NCBI GenBank assembly: GCA_028712015.1
Contig: JAQTRB010000062.1
Span: 1-7,629 of the forward strand
Length of the DNA: 7,629 nt
Direction: 5' to 3'
Source: Syntrophales bacterium
GTDB taxonomy: Bacteria > Desulfobacterota > Syntrophia > Syntrophales > UBA5619
Shown here: positions 1 through 5,505 of the stretch, in pieces
How positions within the stretch are numbered: the first letter of the stretch is position 1
Layout of the letters: every line of letters starts with the position of its first letter
Notes under the pieces: generated by a model
What the model saw: the letters and a program-made list of their open reading frames with translations, nothing else
Told to the model about the DNA's origin: nothing
Database searches by the model: none
Made by a program: the position numbers and the translations under genes

Positions 1-2
1 GC

Positions 3-227
3 GACATCCGGCAGCTCGTCGGGAACGAACAAATCCAGGCGATGATCACCGGGGAGATCCTGAAGGTCTTGCAGGGACGCTTCGGCGGATACGAAATCCC
101 GAAGAAGTTCCTCTATCTGACGGAGGGGTTCACCTCAGAGAACGGGATGCTGACCCAGACGATGAAACTCAAACGTCGCGTGGTTCTGGATAAGTACATG
201 GATCGAATCGAGGCGCTCTACGCCTGA
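3..227 (+). CDS. Long-chain acyl-CoA synthetase (AMP-forming), C-terminal end only
   Basis: This is the last 74 codons of a gene whose 5' part lies before the window; the frame is open from base 3 to the TGA at 225-227. The visible end has the typical tail of FadD15-like long-chain fatty acid CoA ligases: a stretch ending FTSENGMLTQTMKLKRR, then VVLDKY and a final aromatic residue near the C-terminus (IEALYA). In this family the lysine in the LT.T.KLKR motif belongs to the mobile C-terminal subdomain that closes over the active site. The reaction is ATP-dependent joining of a fatty acid to CoA through an acyl-adenylate, normally at the cytoplasmic face of the membrane. The chain-length preference cannot be judged from this fragment. 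No clear terminator follows; the next start codon is 38 bases downstream on the same strand. Confidence 0.85.
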   Translation, partial: DIRQLVGNEQIQAMITGEILKVLQGRFGGYEIPKKFLYLTEGFTSENGMLTQTMKLKRRVVLDKYMDRIEALYA

Positions 228-265
228 CGAACGAACACGATTTCGGCCCGATCGAGGATATTCAC

Positions 266-454
266 ATGCCCGTTCTTCAAGAAGTGATCGACCTTGTTTC
301 GCGTTTTGAAGAAAACCGCGCGGCGTACAACTCGAGCGCATACAACGAGGCTCAGCTCCGCCGCGAGTTCATCGATCCGTTGTTCAAGGCCCTCGGCCTT
401 CCATCTTTTCTCCTTTTCACGGACCATAAAAGAACGCGGCGGGTGACCTTATGA
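266..454 (+). pseudogene. Truncated N-terminus of an Eco57I-like (type IIG) restriction-modification methylase
   Basis: The 62-residue frame begins with an ATG preceded by GAGG at 254-257. Residues 1-45 (DLVSRFEENRAAYNSSAYNE, then QLRREFIDPLFKALG) match, from memory, the start of large Eco57I-like N-6 adenine methylase/nuclease proteins, where the motif YNE.Q.RREFIDP.F.ALGW opens a protein of roughly 900-1100 residues. After ALG, at about base 400, the similarity stops: the expected tryptophan and following region are missing, and 17 unrelated residues lead to a TGA at 452-454. No methylase motif (NPPY) or nuclease motif is present. The TGA overlaps the ATG of the next gene as ATGA, so the remnant could still affect that gene's translation. 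I read it as a deletion relic. A short functional protein is possible but unlikely. Confidence 0.6.
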
Positions 455-2676
455 AAGAGCAGGAAAAGACGCAGCAGGTCCTTGTTCAAGAACTGGCTGC
501 GTTGAAACAGAGAATCGGGGAACTGGAAGAGGCGGAATCGGAGTGGAAACGGGAAAAGGAGGATTTTCAAAAAAGCGAAACCCGTTTTCAAAGTTATTTC
601 AATTTGCCGTTTTACGGCGTTGCCATTACCTCCCCGGAGCAGCGATGGATCCGGGTGAACGACCGGCTCTGCTCCATCATGGGCTATTCCCGGGACGAAA
701 TCATCCGCATGACATGGACGGAGATGACGCACCCCGAGGATCTTGCCGCGGACCTCGAACAATTCGGCCGTGTTCTGTCCGGTCAAATCGATCACTACAA
801 TATGGAGAAGCGTTTCATCCAGAAGGGCGGGAAGGTCATCTGGACCCATCTCTCTGTCGGGTGCGTGCGGAAATCCGATGGCGGTGTCGATCATATCGTT
901 GCCCTGGTCGAGGACATCACGAGTGTCAAACGGGCGGAAGAGGCGCTGCGGGAAAATGAGGAAAAATATCGAATCCTTTTCGAAAATGCCAACGAGGCGA
1001 TTTTTGTGGTTCAGAACGCCAAGCTGGTATTCATCAATCCCGTGACCCCGACGATGATCGGTTATTCCGCCGCAGAACTCATCTCAAGGCCATTTATGGA
1101 GTTCATTCATTCAGAAGACCGAGAGATGGTTTACGAAATGCACGTCAGGCGCATGAAGGGCGAAGAGCTTCCCCATACCTATTCTTTTCGGGTCATCCAT
1201 AAAGACGGGAACGTCCTGTGGGTGGAATTGAACGCCGTCTTGATCAAATGGGAAGGAAAGCCGGCCACCTTGAACTTTCTGAGCAACATCACCGAGCGCA
1301 GGCGGATGGAGGCTGCCCTGCGGGAGAACGAAAAAAAATACCGGTTCATTACCGAAAAGATGACGGATATCGTATGGATTCAGGACATAAACCTGCGCAC
1401 CGTCTATGTCAGCCCGTCGGTTGAGGCGTTGCTTGGATTTACCCCGGAAGAACGGATGCTGCAGGATGTTACGGAACAGCTCACCCCGGCATCGATGTCT
1501 TGGGCGCTGGATATGATGACCAGGGAGTTTGCCCTGGAGCAACAAGGTCAGGTGGACCCGGAAAGGACGCTCACCTTCGAATTGGAATACTATCATAAGG
1601 ATGGTTCAACGCGTTGGCTCGAAAACATCATCAGCGGGATCCGGGACGATCGGGGAGTCCTGACCGGATTGCACGGTGTGTCCCGGGACATCACCGATCG
1701 CAGGCGGGCGCAGGAGGCGTTAATCCAGAGTGAGGAAAAATTCCGCAAGGCGTTTTATACCAGTCCGGACGCCTTGAGCATCACCCGTCTCGAAGACGGC
1801 ATATACATCTCCATCAACCCGGGATTTACCCGAATCCTGGGGTACACGGAAGAGGATATCGTCGGGAAAACATCCATAGAGTTGAATATCTGGAATAATA
1901 TCGCGGACAGGAAGAGACTGCTGGAGGAATTGAGAAGGGACGGAATGGTCGCCAATCTTGAAGCCGTTTTTCGAATGAAGGGCGGGGGTGTCCGATACGG
2001 GTTGATGTCGGCTTCCGTGATCGATCTGAACGGCGCCCCCCATATCATCAGCATTACCCGGGACATCACCGACCGGAAGGAAAGCATCGAGAAGTTGAGA
2101 AAAACCCTGGAAGCGACCGTCCAGGCCATGGCCGTGACCGTCGAATCGAGGGATCCCTATACGGCCGGACATCAACGCAGAGTCGCCGACCTGGCCCGTG
2201 CCGTTGCCGCGGAGATGAATCTTTCCCCCGACCTGATTGACGGCATCATGACGGCCGCGATTGTTCATGATCTGGGCAAGATCTGCGTTCCCGCGGAGAT
2301 TCTCAGCAAGCCGACGGAGTTGACGAATCTTGAATTCGAGCTCATCAAAACCCACCCGCAAGCCGGTTATGACATTTTGAAGGACATCGAATTTCCCTGG
2401 CCGATCGCGAGGATGATTCTGGAACATCACGAACGAATGGACGGATCGGGGTATCCGAAACACCTGAAAGGGGAAGAGATTCTCATGGAAGCGCGGATTT
2501 TGGCCGTTTCCGATGTGGTGGAATCCATGGGCTCCCACCGTCCCTATCGCCCCACTTTGGGCATGGATGCCGCCCTCGAGGAGATCGAAAGGAATAGGGG
2601 AACGTTTTATGACCCGGATGTCGTGGATGCCTGTCTGCGAATATTCCGCGATAAGGGTTACCAGCTTCAAAGGTAG
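451..2676 (+). CDS. Four-PAS HD-GYP protein, predicted cyclic di-GMP phosphodiesterase
   Basis: 741 residues with no signal peptide or membrane segment, so predicted cytoplasmic. Order: charged coiled coil (~1-42), PAS1 (~43-158), PAS2 (~170-282), PAS3 (~294-417), PAS4 (~428-541), HD-GYP (~550-735). Each PAS ends in a D/N-I-T exit motif (EDIT, SNIT, RDIT, RDIT) followed by a charged linker helix, the usual coupling between stacked PAS units. In the HD-GYP domain E565, H574, H606-D607, K610, H635, H659-H660, the GYP signature HHERMDGSGYP (659-669) and D688 are all present, so a metal-binding, active phosphodiesterase is expected. HD-GYP proteins hydrolyse cyclic di-GMP, and some act on related dinucleotides. 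The later motif reads DVVESMGSHRPYRP rather than the common D.(F/Y)DA(L/M)TS.RPYR. Ligands of the PAS domains cannot be read from sequence. The start is the ATG overlapping the stop of the upstream remnant; only a weak GGGTGA lies ahead of it. No partner kinase or GGDEF gene is in view. Confidence 0.93.
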   Translation: MKEQEKTQQVLVQELAALKQRIGELEEAESEWKREKEDFQKSETRFQSYFNLPFYGVAITSPEQRWIRVNDRLCSIMGYSRDEIIRMTWTEMTHPEDLAADLEQFGRVLSGQIDHYNMEKRFIQKGGKVIWTHLSVGCVRKSDGGVDHIVALVEDITSVKRAEEALRENEEKYRILFENANEAIFVVQNAKLVFINPVTPTMIGYSAAELISRPFMEFIHSEDREMVYEMHVRRMKGEELPHTYSFRVIHKDGNVLWVELNAVLIKWEGKPATLNFLSNITERRRMEAALRENEKKYRFITEKMTDIVWIQDINLRTVYVSPSVEALLGFTPEERMLQDVTEQLTPASMSWALDMMTREFALEQQGQVDPERTLTFELEYYHKDGSTRWLENIISGIRDDRGVLTGLHGVSRDITDRRRAQEALIQSEEKFRKAFYTSPDALSITRLEDGIYISINPGFTRILGYTEEDIVGKTSIELNIWNNIADRKRLLEELRRDGMVANLEAVFRMKGGGVRYGLMSASVIDLNGAPHIISITRDITDRKESIEKLRKTLEATVQAMAVTVESRDPYTAGHQRRVADLARAVAAEMNLSPDLIDGIMTAAIVHDLGKICVPAEILSKPTELTNLEFELIKTHPQAGYDILKDIEFPWPIARMILEHHERMDGSGYPKHLKGEEILMEARILAVSDVVESMGSHRPYRPTLGMDAALEEIERNRGTFYDPDVVDACLRIFRDKGYQLQR

Positions 2677-2734
2677 GTTGGCGCCAAGACCGGTCAAAAT
2701 GGAAGGCTGTCCCCCCCCCTTGCGCAGCCGAGGA

Positions 2735-2775
2735 AATAAAAAACCCCCGTGATCCGCACGCTGCACGGGGGCTTT
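2735..2775 (-). terminator. Rho-independent terminator between convergent genes, strongest for ilvD
   Basis: CCCCCGTG at 2744-2751 pairs with CACGGGGG at 2764-2771, giving a perfect 8-bp GC-rich stem with a 12-base loop. On the - strand the stem is followed by six T and then ATTT (complement of 2735-2743), a classic terminator 59 bases past the ilvD stop. On the + strand only CTTT follows, so it would be a weaker terminator for the PAS/HD-GYP gene, which ends 67 bases before the stem. It probably serves both converging transcripts. Confidence 0.85.
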
Positions 2776-2829
2776 GATCATGGTTGATTCCGACCGTCTT
2801 TTCTGACGCCACCGATGGGCGGACAGGTC

Positions 2830-4485
2830 CTATTCGAAGGTGGCGCCCGTATGCGCGGAACGGACCTGAGCGGCATAGCGCTTCAGGTAGCCCTTGAGTT
2901 CCTTCTTCAACGGTTTCCACACCGCGAGACGCGTTTTCAAATCCTCGTCGGATATTAAAACGTTCAACCGTTTTCCGGGGATGTCGATCTCGATTTGGTC
3001 CCCCTCGCGAACCGCGGCGAGCGGTCCGCCTTCGGCCGCCTCGGGAGAGATGTGGCCGATCGCCGCGCCGCGGCTGCCGCCGGAGAAACGGCCATCGGTC
3101 AGCAGCGCCACGTCCCGGTCCCGGCCGATCCCGGCGATGGCGGATGTCGGCGAGAGCATCTCCCGCATTCCCGGACCGCCTTTCGGCCCCTCGTAACGGA
3201 TCACGACGACGTCCCCCGGGTTGATTTTTCCGTCCAGGATCGCCTGCATGGCCGGTTCCTCGGAATCAAAGACGCGGGCCGGGCCGGTGTGCCGGAGCAT
3301 CGTGTCGTCCACCGCGGAGCTCTTGACGACGGCCCCTTCCGGGGCGAGGTTTCCGAACAGGACGCTTAGGCCGCCGGTCGCGTGGTAGGGCTTCTCCAGC
3401 GGACGGATGATTTCGGGATCGCGGACCTTTCGGCCCGTCAGGTTTTCTCCGACCGTCTTTCCGGTGACGGTCATCGCCTCCTGATGGATCATGCCGCCCC
3501 GGGAGAGCTCCTGCATCAGCGATTGAATCCCGCCCGCCAGGTGGAGCTGCTGGAGATCGTGGGGGCCGCCCGGCGCCATGGAACAGAGATGCGGGGTCTT
3601 GTTGCTGAAGGTGTTGAAGGTCTCGAGATTCAGCGGGATTCCCGCCTCCTTGGCGATCGCCGGCAGGTGAAGCGAGGTGTTGGTCGAGCCGCCGAAGGCC
3701 AGGTCAACACGGAGCGCGTTCTCGAAGGCCGCGGCCGTCAGGATGTCGGAAGGCTTGACGTCTCTCCGGACCAGTTCCATGACCTGCATGCCCGCTTCCT
3801 TCGCCAGCCGGATCCTCTCCGCCCAGACGGCGGGGATTGTCCCGTTTCCGGGAAGCCCCATCCCCAGCGCCTCGGTGAGGCAGTTCATCGAATTGGCGGT
3901 GAACATTCCCGCGCAGGAACCGACACCCGGACAGGCACAACCCTCCGCCTCGCGCAGCTCTTCCATTGTCATCGTCCCGACCTTGGCCCGGCCGACGTAT
4001 TCGAAGAGCTTGATCAGGTCGGTCTTCTTGCCCTGGAAATCGCCGGAGAGCATCGGTCCGCCGCTGATGACGATCGTCGGGATGTTCAGGCGCGCCGCGG
4101 CCATCAGCATCCCCGGGACGATCTTGTCGCAGTTGGGAATCAGGACGAGGCCGTCGAAAGGGTAGGCCATGGCCATCGACTCGACGGAGTCGGCGATCAG
4201 TTCGCGCGAGCTCAGCGAGTACTTCATCCCCTCGTGGCCCATGACGATCCCGTCGCAGATCCCGATCGTGAAGAACTCCAGCGGCGTTCCGCCGGCCATC
4301 CGGACGCCGGCCTTGACCGCTTCCGAAATCTGGTGCAGATGCAGATGACCCGGAATCACCTCATTGGCCGAGTTGGCGATGCCGATCATCGGCTGTTCGA
4401 TTTCCCGGTCCGTCAGCCCCAACGCCTTGAACAGCGAGCGATGCGGCGCCCTCTCCAGCCCTTTTTTCATCCCATCCGAACGCAT
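2830..4485 (-). CDS. ilvD: Dihydroxy-acid dehydratase
   Basis: 551 residues from the chosen start, the normal length for the shorter IlvD group. The enzyme removes water from 2,3-dihydroxyisovalerate and 2,3-dihydroxy-3-methylvalerate to give the 2-keto acids for valine, leucine and isoleucine; it is cytoplasmic and needs an Fe-S cluster and Mg2+. Visible motifs: the family opening MRSDGMKKGLERAPHRSL, ICDGI with D78, NCDKIVPGMLM (C119, D120, K121; this lysine is carbamylated in the family), CPGVGSCAGMFTANSMN with C191, and LLTDGRFSGGSRG near the end with S468, the likely base. G46 in NEVIPGH stands where [2Fe-2S] homologues carry a cysteine, as in E. coli IlvD. A longer frame from 4539 exists, but the MRSD start has a strong GGGAGGAA five bases upstream. 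No other ilv gene is adjacent; it diverges from a GntR regulator. A sugar-acid dehydratase of the IlvD/Edd family is a less likely alternative. Confidence 0.95.
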   Translation of the reverse strand: MRSDGMKKGLERAPHRSLFKALGLTDREIEQPMIGIANSANEVIPGHLHLHQISEAVKAGVRMAGGTPLEFFTIGICDGIVMGHEGMKYSLSSRELIADSVESMAMAYPFDGLVLIPNCDKIVPGMLMAAARLNIPTIVISGGPMLSGDFQGKKTDLIKLFEYVGRAKVGTMTMEELREAEGCACPGVGSCAGMFTANSMNCLTEALGMGLPGNGTIPAVWAERIRLAKEAGMQVMELVRRDVKPSDILTAAAFENALRVDLAFGGSTNTSLHLPAIAKEAGIPLNLETFNTFSNKTPHLCSMAPGGPHDLQQLHLAGGIQSLMQELSRGGMIHQEAMTVTGKTVGENLTGRKVRDPEIIRPLEKPYHATGGLSVLFGNLAPEGAVVKSSAVDDTMLRHTGPARVFDSEEPAMQAILDGKINPGDVVVIRYEGPKGGPGMREMLSPTSAIAGIGRDRDVALLTDGRFSGGSRGAAIGHISPEAAEGGPLAAVREGDQIEIDIPGKRLNVLISDEDLKTRLAVWKPLKKELKGYLKRYAAQVRSAHTGATFE

Positions 4486-4490
4486 GATCG

Positions 4491-4498
4491 TTCCTCCC
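4491..4498 (-). promoter_or_regulatory. Shine-Dalgarno site that fixes the ilvD start
   Basis: On the - strand this reads GGGAGGAA, ending five bases before the ATG at 4485-4483. It supports the start giving an MRSD N-terminus over the in-frame ATG at 4539, which would add 18 residues not typical of IlvD. Confidence 0.85.
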
Positions 4499-4554
4499 GG
4501 TTTTGTTTGGGTATTTGTCTTTTCCTGAAAAATCGACAAAGCTTATCCATTTCC

Positions 4555-4569
4555 TTCACGGCTCGTGAA
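4555..4569. repeat. Perfect 6-3-6 inverted repeat in the ilvD upstream region
   Basis: TTCACG, spacer GCT, CGTGAA. It lies 70-84 bases upstream of the ilvD start codon. On the - strand it overlaps a weak promoter candidate (TTCACG, 16 bases, GATAAG). It could be a protein-binding site or chance; the stem is too short and lacks a T run to be a terminator. Confidence 0.4.
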
Positions 4570-4603
4570 TTCCTTAACACAGGCCATGCAGGGATTCAAG
4601 CCA

Positions 4604-4621
4604 ATCATTGTATCCAATAAT
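4604..4621 (-). promoter_or_regulatory. Predicted FCD-regulator operator, copy 1 (ilvD side)
   Basis: On the - strand this reads ATTATTGGATACAATGAT. It matches copy 2 at 4780-4798 except for one extra T and one substitution, but in the opposite direction. The core TTG-N4-CAA is palindromic with partly symmetric AT flanks. This resembles sites of FCD-type GntR regulators; MatR sites, for example, are built on TTGTATACAA. It contains TACAAT, a fair -10 hexamer in the ilvD direction, though no good -35 lies ahead of it. Binding here would place the regulator on the ilvD promoter side. Confidence 0.6.
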
Positions 4622-4691
4622 CACTTATCCGTAAGAATCATCGCGGTCCGCAGCGAAGACGGACTGTCGGAGATGAAAAATGCATATACAT

Positions 4692-4706
4692 TAATAATCA
4701 TTATGA
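4692..4706. promoter_or_regulatory. Fur-box-like 7-1-7 palindrome
   Basis: TAATAATCATTATGA agrees with the Fur 7-1-7 consensus TGATAATnATTATCA at 12 of 14 defined positions. It lies 20 bases upstream of the TTGACA candidate for the regulator gene. The surrounding DNA is very AT-rich, which raises the chance of a coincidental match. Confidence 0.3.
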
Positions 4707-4726
4707 TATTTTAATAAAAAAATTGC

Positions 4727-4755
4727 TTGACAAGTTATTTTTACTGTAATAGACA
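4727..4755 (+). promoter_or_regulatory. Candidate sigma-70 promoter for the GntR-CoA operon
   Basis: A perfect -35 hexamer TTGACA occurs at 4727-4732. At 17-base spacing the -10 would be TAGACA (4750-4755, three of six consensus bases). The better -10 match, TGTAAT at 4745-4750, would instead pair with TTGCTT at 4723-4728 across 16 bases. Either choice puts the RNA start near 4757-4762, upstream of operator copy 2. The -35 is convincing; the exact -10 is not. Confidence 0.45.
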
Positions 4756-4779
4756 GTTTTTAAATTCTGCAGAAACGGC

Positions 4780-4798
4780 ATTATTTGGATACAATAAT
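4780..4798 (+). promoter_or_regulatory. Predicted FCD-regulator operator, copy 2 (regulator start)
   Basis: ATTATTTGGATACAATAAT, the inverted partner of the element at 4604-4621. It sits downstream of the promoter candidate and runs into the first two bases of the ATG at 4797. A repressor bound here would block its own transcript or translation start, a common autoregulation layout for GntR proteins. Confidence 0.6.
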
Positions 4799-5474
4799 GA
4801 TCGAAAAACGATCCCGAAAGCAGCCGAGAAACGGCATGTCCGTCCGGGAGAGAACCTATGAGCAACTGAAGACCGACATCTTTTCCGGTCGGTTTCTCCC
4901 CGGTGAACGCCTTGCCGAGGAGCATCTCGCCGAGGAGTTGGGGGTAAGCCGGACTCCGGTCAGGGAAGCGCTCCACAAACTCGAGCAGGACGGCCTGATC
5001 GAGCCCCTGGAGTCGCGGGGATTCTGTATTCCCCATGATTCTCCCGAGGAGGTCGAGGATCTGTTCAACCTCCGGACGGTCCTGGAAGGGTATACCTTGA
5101 GGCTCATCTGCGGACGGATCACCGATGAGCAGATGAAGTTGCTCGAGGAGATCATGGATAAATCGGACGATGCCCTGCGCAGGGAAAGGCTCAACGAGGT
5201 CTTTCATTGGAATACCCAGTTTCACGACACCCTGCATGCCATGGTTGCGGACAATCGCCGATTCCACAGTCTTATCGTTAATATGAGGAAATACGTGCTG
5301 AGGTATCGCAAGGACACCCTTCAGTCCCTTGCCGCGGCGAAGAGGGCCGGCGACGGCCATCGTCAGATCATGCTGGCCCTGAAAATCAAAGACCCGGAGT
5401 TGTGTGAACGGGTGATGCGGATTCATATCCGCCAGTCCATGGATGACGCCCTCCAGGCCAAGCGCGGGATATGA
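4797..5474 (+). CDS. GntR-family transcriptional regulator, FCD (FadR) subfamily
   Basis: 225 residues from the chosen ATG, typical for the subfamily. Residues ~15-80 are the winged helix-turn-helix: YEQLKTDIFSGRFLPGERLA, then LAEELGVSRTPVREALHKLE as the recognition unit and a wing ending RGFCIP. Residues ~85-215 are the all-helical FCD effector domain. The usual metal-ligand set is visible as N139 and H143 (WNTQFHDTL), H188 (GDGHRQI) and H210 (MRIHIRQ). Such proteins bind small organic acids or acyl-CoA-type effectors through this site. The start is uncertain: TTG at 4785, ATG at 4797 and ATG at 4836 are in frame, and none has a good Shine-Dalgarno site. The CoA-transferase start is 31 bases downstream and ilvD diverges upstream, so these are the likely targets. 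The effector is unknown. Confidence 0.93.
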   Translation: MIEKRSRKQPRNGMSVRERTYEQLKTDIFSGRFLPGERLAEEHLAEELGVSRTPVREALHKLEQDGLIEPLESRGFCIPHDSPEEVEDLFNLRTVLEGYTLRLICGRITDEQMKLLEEIMDKSDDALRRERLNEVFHWNTQFHDTLHAMVADNRRFHSLIVNMRKYVLRYRKDTLQSLAAAKRAGDGHRQIMLALKIKDPELCERVMRIHIRQSMDDALQAKRGI

Positions 5475-5487
5475 GGAAAAATTAAAT

Positions 5488-5496
5488 GGGAGAGGA
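5488..5496 (+). promoter_or_regulatory. Shine-Dalgarno site fixing the CoA-transferase start
   Basis: GGGAGAGGA ends nine bases before the ATG at 5506. It supports that start over an in-frame ATG at 5443, which lies inside the regulator gene and would add 21 residues not expected in the family. Confidence 0.75.
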
Positions 5497-5505
5497 TGTA
5501 AGCAG

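Larger units (their letters stand above)
4486..4796. other. AT-rich divergent regulatory region between ilvD and the GntR gene
   Basis: These 311 bases hold no convincing gene. The part from about 4675 to 4800 is strikingly AT-rich against the GC-rich genes around it. From the ilvD side the region contains the ilvD ribosome site, a 6-3-6 inverted repeat (4555-4569), one copy of a palindromic element (4604-4621), a short imperfect stem GTCCG/CGGAC (4646-4664), a Fur-box-like sequence (4692-4706), a TTGACA promoter candidate (4727-4755) and a second, inverted copy of the palindromic element reaching the regulator's start codon (4780-4798). Confidence 0.8.

Noticed and set aside
2711..2719. A run of nine C just after the PAS/HD-GYP gene, considered as a phase-variable tract.
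   Set aside because: It lies 34 bases after the stop codon and outside any supported gene or promoter, so a slip would have no evident effect.
1720..2781. A 353-codon open frame on the - strand opposite the PAS/HD-GYP gene.
   Set aside because: Low-complexity antisense composition, no recognisable domain and a fully motif-supported gene on the + strand.
3382..4620. A 412-codon open frame on the + strand opposite ilvD.
   Set aside because: It mirrors a GC-rich coding strand, has the Arg/Asp/His-rich composition typical of antisense frames and shows no family motif. ilvD on the other strand is certain.
4646..4664. GTCCG/CGGAC inverted repeat in the divergent region, considered as an attenuator or terminator.
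   Set aside because: Only five pairs with a nine-base loop and no T run on either strand; no leader peptide rich in branched-chain residues was seen upstream of ilvD.
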